The notes: generated by a model not told the origin, from the letters alone. DNA of 64,000 nt from Rodentibacter genomosp. 1 (GCF_001999285.1 NZ_MLHN01000010.1:30082-94081); one strand, 5' to 3'; numbered from the stretch's first letter, positions 14,807 through 24,444 are shown. Translations and numbers: made by a program.

Positions 14807-15220
14807 ATGAAACCTTATCGCAAAGCATTAATTTTGTTTCCTCTCATTTCACAAGGATTGGTGACTGCGCTGTTTTGGTTGTTAGGTACGGATTTAGAGC
14901 CGACACCATTTAGTCGATATTTTACGGTTGCGTTTTTCCTTGCGACTATTCCAGCTTTTCTGATTGCCCTAGTTGCCGCAAGGTTTCGCTATATTCGTCA
15001 TAATATTGCAGCTATCGTGTTATGTTCATCATTGATTAGCTTTTTTTATTGTAATATCGCCTCCTATTTCTATTCATTGTTTATGAGCGAGCAGGTCGTT
15101 TCATTTTGGCAATGGATTACTGACGGTGGTTTAACATTAGGGATATTAAGTGCTTGCGGTATGGTATTTTATGCCTTATTTGTATTGCCATGGCTATTGC
15201 CTAAAACAAAATCATCATGA
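14807..15220 (+). CDS. Small four-helix membrane protein, tandem paralog 2
   Basis: A 137-residue paralog of the preceding gene with the same four hydrophobic segments and the same ends (MKPYRKALILFPLIS, LPWLLPKTKSS), plus about 10 extra residues in the loop before the last segment. A longer frame back to 14711 overlaps paralog 1; ATG 14807 is chosen because it aligns with the paralog start and follows TTGGAG. Unlike paralog 1 it has a normal ribosome binding site. Function unknown; a Pasteurellaceae-restricted inner-membrane family is likely. Confidence 0.7.
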   Translation: MKPYRKALILFPLISQGLVTALFWLLGTDLEPTPFSRYFTVAFFLATIPAFLIALVAARFRYIRHNIAAIVLCSSLISFFYCNIASYFYSLFMSEQVVSFWQWITDGGLTLGILSACGMVFYALFVLPWLLPKTKSS

Positions 15221-15250
15221 TGATAACCAAAAACTTTGTAGGGGGATTTT

Positions 15251-16075
15251 ATGTTGCCACTCAACGAACATTTACTGAATCAAGTTCTACTGATTGCTTA
15301 TCAAGCAGGGAATCATCTGCAAGGTTTTTATCAACAGCATATTGATGTAAAAATTAAGGAAGATAATACGCCGGTCACCGAAGCGGATCTTTTCGTCAGT
15401 CAATTTTTAACTGAAAAATTGACCGCACTTTTTCCTCAAACGCCGGTACTTTCTGAAGAAAATTGCCATGTTCCTCTTGAAGAACGACAAGCATGGAAAG
15501 AATATTGGCTCATCGATCCCCTTGATGGTACGCAACAATTTATTAATCACACTGATCAATTTTCCGTTCTAATCACCCTCGTACGTAAAAATAAACCGGT
15601 GTTAAGCGTTATCCATGCACCGATTTTATCTCTCACTTATTATGCGATGGAGGATTTTGGTGCGTTTAAAAAACAGGGTGAACAAGTCAAAAAATTGGCT
15701 AAAAACACCACAGATTTTAACCGCACTTCTTGTTCCCCAATATTACGCATTGCAGTGGGAGCAACGACCTCGCAGGAAAAAGTGCGGTCAATTTTACCGA
15801 AAGATTTGCCTTGTGAATTTGTTGTGATGGGGTCGAGCAGTTTAAAAAGTGGTTTAGTGGCAGAGGGCATTGTAGATTGCTATATCCGTTTGGGGCAAAC
15901 CGGCGAATGGGATACGGCAGGGGCGGAAGTGTTATTGGGGGAAACGAACGGGCAAATTTTTGATCCGCAATTTGCACCGTTGACATACAACCAACGTGAA
16001 ACCTTAATTAATCCCGCTTTTGTGATGGTGGCGGATAAATCTATAGATTGGACATCTATCTTTCGATTTAATTGA
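15251..16075 (+). CDS. cysQ: 3'(2'),5'-bisphosphate nucleotidase CysQ
   Basis: A 274-residue Mg-dependent phosphatase of the inositol monophosphatase superfamily that hydrolyses 3'-phosphoadenosine 5'-phosphate to AMP. Metal-binding motifs are EADLFVSQ (motif after PVT), SEEN, WLIDPLDGTQQFI (DPxDGT at about 93-98) and GEWDTAGAEVLL (WDxAGAE). The insert between motifs matches the CysQ group. Two USS lie within or near the gene (for example 15424 region and 15780s). zwf follows after about 67 bases. Confidence 0.92.
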   Translation: MLPLNEHLLNQVLLIAYQAGNHLQGFYQQHIDVKIKEDNTPVTEADLFVSQFLTEKLTALFPQTPVLSEENCHVPLEERQAWKEYWLIDPLDGTQQFINHTDQFSVLITLVRKNKPVLSVIHAPILSLTYYAMEDFGAFKKQGEQVKKLAKNTTDFNRTSCSPILRIAVGATTSQEKVRSILPKDLPCEFVVMGSSSLKSGLVAEGIVDCYIRLGQTGEWDTAGAEVLLGETNGQIFDPQFAPLTYNQRETLINPAFVMVADKSIDWTSIFRFN

Positions 16076-16142
16076 TTGGTTAGAGGAGGAATTTTCGTTA
16101 GAATAGCCCGTCATTTCACTCGGTATTTTTATAAGGATAATT

Positions 16143-17627
16143 ATGCAAACTGAGAACAGCTGTATCGTCATTTTTGGCGCATCCGGTGATTTAACCCACC
16201 GAAAACTCATTCCGGCTCTTTATAATCTTTTCAAAATCGGAAGATTGGGTGAGAACTTTTCTGTGCTTGGGGTGGCGCGTTCGGAACTTAATGATGAAAC
16301 TTTCCGTACAAAAATGCGTGAAGCTTTAATCAAGAATGAAGATACCACACCTGAAACCCTTGATGAATTTTGCCATCATCTTTATTACCAAGCCGTCAAT
16401 ACGGCAGATGCCGATGATTATGGCAAATTAGTCCCTCGTTTGGACGAATTACACGATAAATATCAAACCTGTGGCAACACTCTCTATTATATGTCCACGC
16501 CGCCAAGTCTTTATGGTGTGATTCCCGAATGTTTGGCGGCACATGGCTTAAATACAGAAGAATATGGCTGGAAACGTATTATCGTAGAAAAGCCTTTTGG
16601 TTACGATGAAAAAACCGCACAAGTGTTAGATGTGCAAATTCACCGTTTCTTTGAAGAACATCAAATCTATCGTATTGATCACTATCTTGGTAAAGAAACC
16701 GTGCAAAACTTGCTCGTGTTGCGTTTTTCTAACGGTTGGTTTGAACCCCTTTGGAATCGTAATTTTATTGATTACGTGGAAATCACGGGTGCCGAATCCA
16801 TTGGTGTTGAAGAGCGTGGTGGCTATTATGATGGTTCCGGTGCAATGCGGGATATGTTCCAAAATCACTTATTGCAAGTGCTTGCGATGGTGGCAATGGA
16901 ACCGCCGGCAATCATTAATGCGGACTCAATGCGTGATGAAGTGGCAAAGGTAATGCACTGTTTACGCCCACTCACACAAGAAGATGTGGAGCATAATTTA
17001 GTGCTTGGGCAATATTCTGCCGGTGAAGTGAATGGCAACATAGTGAAAGGGTATTTAGAAGAAAAAGGTGTACCGGCAGATTCACACACGGAAACTTATA
17101 TGGCACTGCGTTGTGAAATCGAAAACTGGCGTTGGGCCGGTGTGCCTTTCTATGTGCGTACGGGTAAACGTTTACCTGCTCGTGTGACTGAAATTGTGAT
17201 TCATTTTAAAACGACACCACATCCGGTATTCAGTCAAAATGCACCGGAAAATAAACTCATTATCCGTATTCAACCGGATGAAGGCATTTCAATGCGTTTT
17301 GGTTTGAAAAAACCGGGTGCAGGCTTTGAAGCCAAAGAAGTGTCAATGGATTTCCGCTATGCGGATCTTGCCGGCGCACAAGTCTTGACTGCCTATGAGC
17401 GTTTATTGCTAGATGCGATGAAAGGTGATGCAACCCTATTCGCCCGTACGGATGCCGTTCATGCCGCATGGAAATTCGTTCAACCAATTTTGGATTACAA
17501 AGCCAACGGTGGACGGATTCATGAATACGAAGCCGGTACTTGGGGTCCGGTGGCGGCGGATAAACTCATTGCGAGACAAGGCAAAGTATGGCGTAAACCG
17601 AGCGGATTAATGAAGAAGAAAATTTAA
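16143..17627 (+). CDS. zwf: Glucose-6-phosphate 1-dehydrogenase
   Basis: A 494-residue enzyme that oxidises glucose 6-phosphate to 6-phosphogluconolactone with NADP reduction, the entry to the pentose phosphate pathway. The NADP-binding fingerprint is [10 protein letters not shown] (12-21). The substrate/active-site motif RIDHYLGKE is at 177-185, followed by the conserved [11 protein letters not shown] and the C-terminal G6PD domain with RTGKRLP. Full length. pgl and gnd follow within 5 kb but are separated from it by an accessory gene. Confidence 0.98.
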   Translation: MQTENSCIVIFGASGDLTHRKLIPALYNLFKIGRLGENFSVLGVARSELNDETFRTKMREALIKNEDTTPETLDEFCHHLYYQAVNTADADDYGKLVPRLDELHDKYQTCGNTLYYMSTPPSLYGVIPECLAAHGLNTEEYGWKRIIVEKPFGYDEKTAQVLDVQIHRFFEEHQIYRIDHYLGKETVQNLLVLRFSNGWFEPLWNRNFIDYVEITGAESIGVEERGGYYDGSGAMRDMFQNHLLQVLAMVAMEPPAIINADSMRDEVAKVMHCLRPLTQEDVEHNLVLGQYSAGEVNGNIVKGYLEEKGVPADSHTETYMALRCEIENWRWAGVPFYVRTGKRLPARVTEIVIHFKTTPHPVFSQNAPENKLIIRIQPDEGISMRFGLKKPGAGFEAKEVSMDFRYADLAGAQVLTAYERLLLDAMKGDATLFARTDAVHAAWKFVQPILDYKANGGRIHEYEAGTWGPVAADKLIARQGKVWRKPSGLMKKKI

Positions 17628-17638
17628 ATGATATTGGG

Positions 17639-17668
17639 GGACGTGAAATCCAAGTTTCACGTCCTTTG
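17639..17668 (+). terminator. zwf terminator
   Basis: Perfect stem GGACGTGAAA (17639-17648) / TTTCACGTCC (17655-17664), loop TCCAAG, followed by a short T-rich tail. Confidence 0.7.
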
Positions 17669-17859
17669 CTGTTTTAATCTTATATTAATTTAAGATAACT
17701 TATACTTATTTATAATAAAAATCCTGCTTTTCTTTAGATGAATAACCTTTACCCTCCATCCTATATTTAAAATATATATCATATAAATAATTGATCTTAT
17801 ACAGTCCTATTTCTCTATAGTAATTTGAATATTAGTTAAATTACATAAGGAGAATAAAA

Positions 17860-18912
17860 ATGGCATTTTTTTCAGACACTTTTCTTCATTGGTTAGAAAA
17901 TAACGCAAATGAATTAGATCAAAAATCGTCAGCATTATCGGAAGGTTTACTAAAACGCATTGCGGATGATGGTGCATTCAAAATCGGTATCCCACAAGCA
18001 TTCGGTGGCCTAGATGGTGAAGCTAAGGATGTTGTTGAAATATTGCAAGAGTTGGCATCGCATTCACTGACGGCCAGTTTTATTGCATGGGGACATTATA
18101 CCTTTATTAAACAAATTTTAATTAGCTCAAATCCCTATTTTAGAGAACATTATTTAAATGACCTCATTAATGCCAATATTGCTGGGGCGACAGGGCTTTC
18201 CAACACGGTGAAATATTTGGCGAACTTGGAGGAATTAAACGTAAAAATTATACAAAAAGACGGTAAATATTATTTAAATGGCAAGTTACCTTGGGTAACC
18301 AATGTGAGAAAAGATCGGTTTCTTGCTGTATTTTGTGCGGGTTTAGAAAATCAGGCTCCTTGGGTTATTGCGATTCCATCAGATACTATAGGGTTAGTTC
18401 GTTCGGCTGATTTAGAGTTTATCGCATTACAAGGCGCAAACACTGCGAGTCTAACGTTTAATGAGGTGGAACTAAAGCCGGAATGGGTTTTATCTGATAA
18501 TGCTCCCGATTTTTTAGCTCAAACTCGCCCTTATTTTTTAGGTTACCAATTTGGCTTGGCACTAGGATTATCAAAACGTTCATTGCAAGAAGTAGAACAA
18601 CGTTTAACTTATCGTGAGTCATTAGTGGTAGATTGGCAACAAATAAGCGAGCATTTTGCTTCTCTCAAACAGCGTTTGTACCATGGATTGACGGAAGAAC
18701 AATATTTTATTGAGCGTCCAAAAGAACTACTGGCACTACGTTTAGAGGTGGTTGATCTCGTGGCTAAAAGTTTATTGTTGGAGTTAGAAGCAAGTGGCGG
18801 TGCGGCTTATTTGAAAAACTCATCATTGAGCTTTGTTCGGCGTTGGAATGAAGGGGCATTTTTGCCGGTTGTCTCGCCAAGTGCAGCACAATTAAAACAA
18901 CTTTTGCGATAA
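17860..18912 (+). CDS. Acyl-CoA dehydrogenase-like flavoprotein
   Basis: A 350-residue protein with acyl-CoA dehydrogenase fold features: an N-terminal helical domain (LLKRIADDGAFKIGIPQAFGGLDGE, residues about 30-55), a middle beta-domain (KYYLNGKLPWVTN at about 137-149, LEFIALQGANTASLTFNEVEL), and a C-terminal helical domain. It resembles the SfnB/DszC-like group that works on small organic or sulfur compounds rather than fatty-acid oxidation enzymes, but the substrate is unknown. At 350 residues it is slightly short. The 230 bases upstream are very AT-rich and the gene has no USS, consistent with acquisition. It splits zwf from pgl. Confidence 0.8.
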   Translation: MAFFSDTFLHWLENNANELDQKSSALSEGLLKRIADDGAFKIGIPQAFGGLDGEAKDVVEILQELASHSLTASFIAWGHYTFIKQILISSNPYFREHYLNDLINANIAGATGLSNTVKYLANLEELNVKIIQKDGKYYLNGKLPWVTNVRKDRFLAVFCAGLENQAPWVIAIPSDTIGLVRSADLEFIALQGANTASLTFNEVELKPEWVLSDNAPDFLAQTRPYFLGYQFGLALGLSKRSLQEVEQRLTYRESLVVDWQQISEHFASLKQRLYHGLTEEQYFIERPKELLALRLEVVDLVAKSLLLELEASGGAAYLKNSSLSFVRRWNEGAFLPVVSPSAAQLKQLLR

Positions 18913-19065
18913 CGTTAATTTAATTAATAATTTCTTATTTCAAATGGATAACTTAACCTCTTTGCTATGATAGAATACCTGCAATTTTATCATCGGTTTG
19001 GTTATCCGTTTTTCTTTTCCCTAAAAAAATACTGGAAAATCTGACCGCACTTTTATAGGAATAAA

Positions 19066-19764
19066 ATGAATACGATCACGTTCTCTACGGCACAGCAAGC
19101 GGTTGAAAAAATTGCACAAGAATTTGTGATTTATAGCCAATCAGCCCATCCCGTGCATATCTCCCTTTCCGGTGGCTCTACACCAAAATTATTATTTAAA
19201 ACCTTATCACAGCTCCCATACCAAACCGCAATTAACTGGCAAAACCTCCATTTCTGGTGGGGCGATGAGCGAATGGTTGCGGCACAAGATCCGGAAAGTA
19301 ATTATGGCGAAGTGCAAAAATTGTTATTTGATCATATTCAAATTCCCGCAGAGAATATTCATCGAATTCGTGGCGAAAATGAACCGAAGGTTGAACTAAA
19401 ACGTTTCCAAGAAGAACTAAGTGCGGTCATTTCTGATGGTGTTTTTGATTGGATTATTTTAGGAATGGGAACAGACGGGCATACCGCTTCGTTATTTCCT
19501 CACCAAACTAATTTTGATGATGAAAATCTTGCGGTGATTGCAAAACACCCTGAAAGTGGGCAAATCCGCATTTCCAAAACGGCAAAATTGATCAAGCAAG
19601 CAAAACGCATCACCTATCTTGTGACAGGGGAAGGAAAAGCGGAGATTTTGAAAGAAATCCAAACCACATCGGCTGAAAATTTGCCTTATCCGGCAGCGAA
19701 AATTAAAGCACAAAATGGCATAACGGAGTGGTACTTGGATAAAGCAGCGGCGAAGTTATTATAG
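19066..19764 (+). CDS. pgl: 6-phosphogluconolactonase
   Basis: A 232-residue enzyme hydrolysing 6-phosphogluconolactone to 6-phosphogluconate, the second oxidative pentose phosphate step. Signature motifs: HISLSGGSTPKLLF (residues 27-40), WWGDERMV (about 64-71), ESNYGE, and WIILGMGTDGHTASLFP (about 130-146), matching the Pgl/DevB/NagB fold. A minus-strand USS lies just before the start (near 19044). Its stop overlaps the GTG start of the DUF1304 gene. Confidence 0.96.
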   Translation: MNTITFSTAQQAVEKIAQEFVIYSQSAHPVHISLSGGSTPKLLFKTLSQLPYQTAINWQNLHFWWGDERMVAAQDPESNYGEVQKLLFDHIQIPAENIHRIRGENEPKVELKRFQEELSAVISDGVFDWIILGMGTDGHTASLFPHQTNFDDENLAVIAKHPESGQIRISKTAKLIKQAKRITYLVTGEGKAEILKEIQTTSAENLPYPAAKIKAQNGITEWYLDKAAAKLL

Positions 19765-20126
19765 TGGAGATTTTAGCCCATATTTTGACCGCACTTGTGG
19801 CACTCGAACATTTCTATATTCTTTATTTAGAAATGTTTGCCATTGAAGGAAAAACAGCCAAACGTATTTTTGGTTTAACGGATGAGTTTGTTGCCCAACA
19901 GAAAGTGAAAGTGATGTTTGCCAATCAAGGTTTATACAACGGCTTTCTGGCTGCCGGGATTATTTTTGGTTATGTCATTCAACAAATTTCAGTGATTTAT
20001 TTCTTTTTAGTTTGTGTGGTAATTGCTGCAATTTTTGGCTCAATCACCGCTAATAAGGGTATTTTGGTAAAGCAAGGGTTGCCGGCGGTATTGGCAATGA
20101 TTTTACAAGTTGTTCCACAGAATTGA
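19764..20126 (+). CDS. DUF1304 family membrane protein
   Basis: A 120-residue protein with four predicted membrane helices. The opening HILTALVALEHFYILYLEMF followed by KVMFANQGLYNGFLAAG is characteristic of DUF1304. Translation starts at GTG 19764, which overlaps the last base of the pgl stop (TAGTG), so it is translationally coupled to pgl. The function of the family is not established. The sequence is intact. Confidence 0.85.
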   Translation: MEILAHILTALVALEHFYILYLEMFAIEGKTAKRIFGLTDEFVAQQKVKVMFANQGLYNGFLAAGIIFGYVIQQISVIYFFLVCVVIAAIFGSITANKGILVKQGLPAVLAMILQVVPQN

Positions 20127-20218
20127 CCATTTGGGGGGAGTGTGTGTTTTAGGCACGCAAATACGCTATGTTCATGCTTGACCTACATGGTGGGGATCAG
20201 TGGGGAGGTAAAAGAATA

Positions 20219-20746
20219 ATGAGTACAACAAACAAAGATTATGAGTTCTTAAAAGAGATATTTACTGAATTTTTCAAACAAAAACATATTGTGAATAGAT
20301 TGAATGAAATTGATGATCATGAGATATATGGTTGGGAGATTTGGTTGCAAGTTGAACTTTTTTTATTTTTCCATAAATTTTCAGATAAGCTTGACATAGC
20401 AGAAGTATATAGAGAAGAACCTTGTTTGATGGATCGTAGGAAGGGAGTTGCAATAAAATGTTCAATAGATTTCATTATAAGGCAAAAAAGAGCACATAGT
20501 TTTATTCCTATTGAAATTAAACAATCTGTCTATGCTCCACGTTGTATCAATCATATGATGAGAGATATTGATAAATATTCTAAAATCAGAATGCGTGATT
20601 TACCCACTGATCGTGTAGTTTGGTGCCTGGGAGTGCATCAAAAGCCAAGAAACCAGGGAGAATTTGATAAAAAATTGGAAGATTATTCACCAAAGATTTC
20701 TTGTCAACCAATTAAAAATACAAATTATATGTTTACATTATTTTAA
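20219..20746 (+). CDS. Hypothetical protein with a possible PD-(D/E)XK nuclease core
   Basis: A 175-residue protein of unlike composition (AT-rich, no USS) between the pgl and gnd genes. ATG 20219 is chosen because GGGGAGG lies 9 bases upstream; a longer frame to 20168 lacks one. The pattern E40 (IYGWEIWLQVEL), D84 (CSIDFIIRQ) and E99-I-K101 (SFIPIEIKQS) on successive strands, followed by an Arg/Tyr-containing helix and the strand VVWCLGVH, fits a PD-(D/E)XK nuclease core. This is pattern recognition, not a family match. It could be a solitary restriction-like or mobile-element-derived protein. Confidence 0.6.
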   Translation: MSTTNKDYEFLKEIFTEFFKQKHIVNRLNEIDDHEIYGWEIWLQVELFLFFHKFSDKLDIAEVYREEPCLMDRRKGVAIKCSIDFIIRQKRAHSFIPIEIKQSVYAPRCINHMMRDIDKYSKIRMRDLPTDRVVWCLGVHQKPRNQGEFDKKLEDYSPKISCQPIKNTNYMFTLF

Positions 20747-20789
20747 ATATGATGGGATTTGTCCCACTATTAAAATTAATTATGTCATC

Positions 20790-20807
20790 GGTGGGATAAA
20801 TCCCACC
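20790..20807 (+). promoter_or_regulatory. Inverted repeat upstream of gnd
   Basis: Arms GGTGGGAT and ATCCCACC with a 2-base centre lie 20 bases before the gnd start. A similar GATGGGATTTGTCCCA lies at about 20752-20767. Could be an operator or mRNA structure for gnd. Confidence 0.4.
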
Positions 20808-20826
20808 CCACGAACAGGAGAAAAAA

Positions 20827-22281
20827 ATGTCACAAAAAGGCGATATCGGCGTGATTGGACTCGCCGTGATGGGTCAAAATCTTATTTTAAATATGAACGA
20901 CCACGGATTTAAAGTGGTGGCGTATAACCGTACCACTTCTAAAGTGGATGAGTTTTTACAAGGGGCGGCGAAAGGAACGAACATTATTGGGGCGTATTCC
21001 TTGGAAGATTTAGCCGCTAAATTGGAAAAACCGCGTAAAGTGATGTTAATGGTGCGTGCCGGTGAGGTGGTGGATCAATTTATTGACGCATTACTACCGC
21101 ACTTAGAAGAAGGCGATATTATTATTGATGGGGGTAACTCCAACTATCCGGATACCAATCGTCGTGTAGAAGCATTGCGTGAAAAAGGGATTCGTTTCCT
21201 TGGTACGGGGGTTTCCGGTGGTGAAGAAGGGGCAAGACACGGGCCTTCCATTATGCCGGGCGGTAACGAAGAAGCGTGGCAATTCGTGAAACCGATTTTA
21301 CAAGGCATTGCAGCTAAAACCGAACAAGGTGAGCCTTGCTGTGATTGGGTGGGCAAAGACGGTGCAGGCCATTTTGTCAAAATGGTGCATAACGGCATTG
21401 AATACGGCGATATGCAATTAATTTGTGAAGCCTACCAATTCTTAAAAGAGGGCGTGGGATTATCCGATGATGAATTGGAAGCCACTTTTAACGAATGGCG
21501 TAAGACTGAATTAGATAGTTACTTAATTGATATTACAGCGGATATTTTAGGCTATAAAGATACTGATGGCACACGTTTAGTGGATAAAATTTTGGATACC
21601 GCAGGGCAAAAAGGCACGGGAAAATGGACGGGGATTAATGCCCTTGATTTTGGTATTCCATTAACCTTAATTACCGAATCTGTTTTTGCCCGTTGCGTTT
21701 CTTCTTTCAAAGATCAACGTGTGGCGGCAAGTAAACTGTTCAGTAAAACCATCGGCAAAGTAGAAGGCGATAAAAAAGTCTGGATTGAAGCGGTGCGTAA
21801 AGCATTATTGGCGTCTAAAATTATTTCTTACGCACAAGGTTTTATGTTAATTCGCGAAGCCTCAGAAAACTTTAATTGGAATATCAACTACGGCAATACC
21901 GCACTGTTATGGCGTGAAGGCTGTATTATCCGCAGCCGTTTCTTAGGCAACATTCGTGATGCGTATGAAACCAATCCGGATTTGATTTTCTTAGGCTCTG
22001 ATGCGTATTTCAAAGGTATTTTAGAAAATGCAATGGGCGATTGGCGCAAAGTGGTGGCAAAATCTATTGAGGTAGGGATTCCAATGCCGTGTATGGCGTC
22101 AGCGATTACCTTCCTAGATGGTTACACTTCCGCCCGTTTACCGGCTAATTTATTACAAGCTCAGCGTGATTACTTTGGGGCACATACTTACGAACGTACA
22201 GATAAACCACGTGGTGAGTTTTTCCATACTAACTGGACAGGGCGTGGCGGTAACACGGCCTCCACCACCTATGATGTATAG
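20827..22281 (+). CDS. gnd: 6-phosphogluconate dehydrogenase (decarboxylating)
   Basis: A 484-residue NADP enzyme forming ribulose 5-phosphate and CO2. The N-terminal Rossmann motif is IGLAVMGQNL (residues 8-17). The substrate signature VSGGEEGARHGPSIMPGG lies at about 130-147. The catalytic lysine motif is GHFVKMVHNGIEYGDMQ (about 180-196) and the C-terminal tail RGGNTASTTYDV is diagnostic of Gnd. Full length and intact. A USS-armed terminator follows. Confidence 0.98.
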   Translation: MSQKGDIGVIGLAVMGQNLILNMNDHGFKVVAYNRTTSKVDEFLQGAAKGTNIIGAYSLEDLAAKLEKPRKVMLMVRAGEVVDQFIDALLPHLEEGDIIIDGGNSNYPDTNRRVEALREKGIRFLGTGVSGGEEGARHGPSIMPGGNEEAWQFVKPILQGIAAKTEQGEPCCDWVGKDGAGHFVKMVHNGIEYGDMQLICEAYQFLKEGVGLSDDELEATFNEWRKTELDSYLIDITADILGYKDTDGTRLVDKILDTAGQKGTGKWTGINALDFGIPLTLITESVFARCVSSFKDQRVAASKLFSKTIGKVEGDKKVWIEAVRKALLASKIISYAQGFMLIREASENFNWNINYGNTALLWREGCIIRSRFLGNIRDAYETNPDLIFLGSDAYFKGILENAMGDWRKVVAKSIEVGIPMPCMASAITFLDGYTSARLPANLLQAQRDYFGAHTYERTDKPRGEFFHTNWTGRGGNTASTTYDV

Positions 22282-22302
22282 TTGATAGCAATTTTCCCGG
22301 TT

Positions 22303-22340
22303 CAGCCGTACTTTTAATCAAAAAGTGCGGTTGATTTTTT
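22303..22340 (+). terminator. gnd terminator with a USS arm
   Basis: Imperfect 13-base stem (22303-22315 with 22321-22333) followed by a T run. The right arm contains a perfect AAGTGCGGT; the left arm is a degraded complement. Confidence 0.75.
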
Positions 22341-22465
22341 AGGGGATTTTGTCACGTTATACCTCCCTTATAAGTGTGATTTTTGAGCGATTTTTACGGA
22401 GGGACGATATCGGTTTTTGCCCTCTCTTTCTCTTGTGTATTTGATATATCAAAATTTTGGAGGAA

Positions 22466-22792
22466 ATGATGTTACCCAAAGAGCGTTTAGCCCAAATAGC
22501 AGAAATGGAAAATCTTTTAGATGAATCAACCGACTTTCTGGCAGAAATCGGTGATTTTCTTGAGAAATGGCAGGCTTTTTTACCGAAAATTAAAAAATTA
22601 GAACAATATTATTTTGCGGGTGATTGGCGTGATGATTATGAGGCCTACGAGCAAGGTGAAATTCCAAAAGAGATGCCCTGTGGTGTCCTTTCTCAAGATC
22701 TTGTATTTAATGCGAGTGCAGAGCATCAAGACCTTGCCATTGAATATCTAAAAGTGATTACGATGATTTTAGATCGACAAAATTATTCATGA
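22466..22792 (+). CDS. DUF4298 domain protein
   Basis: A 108-residue acidic, helical protein. It opens LPKERLAQIAEMENLLDES and contains the conserved KIKKLEQYYFAGDWRDDYEAYEQGEIPKEMPCGVLSQDLVF, the DUF4298 pattern. Role unknown. ATG 22466 directly follows GGAGGAA (an immediately following second ATG at 22469 is equivalent); an upstream TTG in frame is part of the ribosome binding site. It stands alone between gnd and rpe. Confidence 0.85.
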   Translation: MMLPKERLAQIAEMENLLDESTDFLAEIGDFLEKWQAFLPKIKKLEQYYFAGDWRDDYEAYEQGEIPKEMPCGVLSQDLVFNASAEHQDLAIEYLKVITMILDRQNYS

Positions 22793-22934
22793 TATTCATT
22801 GGTTATTGCACCGTGTTTTTTATAAAAAATGTGCTAAGTGCGGTCATTTTTTCTCAAGTTTTTTGTAAATAATCAGGGCAATTTTTACGCTCACGTAGTA
22901 AACTAGGGCGACAATAATCTTTCAGGAGATCACA

Positions 22935-23609
22935 ATGAAACCTTACCTTATTGCCCCTTCTATTCTTTCTGCCGATCTTGCCCGCCTAGGTGATGATGTT
23001 CAAACTGTGCTTAATGCCGGTGCGGATCTGATTCATTTTGATGTGATGGATAATCACTATGTACCAAATTTAACTTTTGGTCCGGTAGTTTGCCAAGCTT
23101 TACGTGATTATGGGATTACCGCACCGATTGATGTGCATTTGATGGTGAAACCGGTGGATCGGATTATTCCTGATTTCGCTAAGGCCGGTGCGAATTATAT
23201 TACTTTCCATCCGGAAAGTTCCGAGCATATTGACCGCACTTTGCAGTTGATTCGTGACCATGGCTGTAAATCCGGTTTAGTGTTTAATCCTGCGACCCCA
23301 TTGAGCTATCTCGATTATGTGTTGGATAAAATTGACATCATTTTGTTAATGTCGGTGAATCCGGGATTTGGTGGGCAATCTTTCCTGCCTTCGACTTTGA
23401 AAAAATTGCAGCAAGTTCGTCAAATCATTGATAACAGTGGTTTTGATATTCGTTTAGAAGTTGATGGCGGTGTAAAAGTGAATAATATTGCAGACATTGC
23501 GGCTGCCGGTGCGGATACATTTGTGGCGGGCTCGGCAATTTTTGATCAACCTGATTATAAACAAGTGATTGATCAAATGAGACATCAGCTCGCAGGTATC
23601 CAAGGATAA
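22935..23609 (+). CDS. rpe: Ribulose-phosphate 3-epimerase
   Basis: A 224-residue TIM-barrel enzyme converting ribulose 5-phosphate to xylulose 5-phosphate. Motifs: [13 protein letters not shown] (residues 7-19), [17 protein letters not shown] (about 35-51), [18 protein letters not shown] (about 139-150) and EVDGGV, GSAIF. The metal ligands in HFDVMD and VDGG are present. The next gene, gph, follows by 36 bases, the same order as in enterobacteria (rpe-gph). Confidence 0.98.
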   Translation: MKPYLIAPSILSADLARLGDDVQTVLNAGADLIHFDVMDNHYVPNLTFGPVVCQALRDYGITAPIDVHLMVKPVDRIIPDFAKAGANYITFHPESSEHIDRTLQLIRDHGCKSGLVFNPATPLSYLDYVLDKIDIILLMSVNPGFGGQSFLPSTLKKLQQVRQIIDNSGFDIRLEVDGGVKVNNIADIAAAGADTFVAGSAIFDQPDYKQVIDQMRHQLAGIQG

Positions 23610-23645
23610 ATTGCTCATTATTGTAGTATAAAGACGAGAACGTTA

Positions 23646-24320
23646 ATGAAGACACAATTTAAACTCATTGGTTTTGATTTAGATGGCACGTTAGTCAATA
23701 GCTTGCCGGATTTAGCTTTATCGGTAAATTCAGCCTTAGCAGAATTTAATTTGCCACAAGCCCCGGAGGCACTTGTTTTAACTTGGATTGGTAATGGTGC
23801 ACCGGTATTGATTGCACGCGCATTAGATTGGGTAAAAGATCAAACCGGCAAAACGTTAAGTGAAGCAGATGTAGAAAAAGTAAAAGTGCGTTTTAACCAC
23901 TATTATGGCGAAAATCTTTGTAATGTGAGTCGGTTATATCCAAATGTAAAGGAAACCTTGGAAGCATTAAAACAGAAAGGTTATACATTAGCTGTTGTAA
24001 CCAATAAACCGACCAAACATGTTCAACCTGTGTTAGCGGCATTTGGCATCGATCATTTATTTAGCGAAATGCTAGGTGGGCAATCTTTGCCGGCAATCAA
24101 ACCTCATCCTGCACCGCTTTATTATTTATGCGGTAAATTTGGGGTTGAGCCTCGACAAGTTTTATTTGTGGGGGATTCTAAAAATGATATTCTTGCCGCA
24201 CATGCCGCCGGTTGTGCCGTGGTGGGTTTAACCTACGGTTATAACTATAACATTCCAATTAGCGAATCCAATCCGGACTGGGTATTTGATGATTTTGATC
24301 AATTATTAAAGATTCTTTAA
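23646..24320 (+). CDS. gph: Phosphoglycolate phosphatase
   Basis: A 224-residue HAD-family phosphatase that removes 2-phosphoglycolate formed in DNA repair. HAD motif I is GFDLDGTLVNSLPDL (residues 8-22, nucleophile D10), motif II VVTNKPT (about 117-123), motif III KPHPAPLYYL and motif IV FVGDSKNDILAAHAAG (about 174-189). Located after rpe and followed by a perfect USS-pair terminator. Confidence 0.95.
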   Translation: MKTQFKLIGFDLDGTLVNSLPDLALSVNSALAEFNLPQAPEALVLTWIGNGAPVLIARALDWVKDQTGKTLSEADVEKVKVRFNHYYGENLCNVSRLYPNVKETLEALKQKGYTLAVVTNKPTKHVQPVLAAFGIDHLFSEMLGGQSLPAIKPHPAPLYYLCGKFGVEPRQVLFVGDSKNDILAAHAAGCAVVGLTYGYNYNIPISESNPDWVFDDFDQLLKIL

Positions 24321-24329
24321 TTTTTCTCA

Positions 24330-24357
24330 AAAGTGCGGTGAAAAACAACCGCACTTT
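24330..24357 (+). terminator. gph terminator formed by inverted USS pair
   Basis: AAAGTGCGGT (24330-24339) and ACCGCACTTT (24348-24357) pair perfectly with an 8-base A-rich loop. Confidence 0.8.
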
Positions 24358-24444
24358 AATGTCTTAATTAAGCCGATTCCCTTGAATTCATCTAACCTAC
24401 CCCCATATTACCCCAAATTATCGAAATAGAATTAGAGAGAAGAT

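Noticed and set aside
20127..20218. Structured RNA before the PD-(D/E)XK-like gene
   Set aside because: The G-rich stretch does not match 6S, SRP or tmRNA patterns I know, and no stable long stem is evident.
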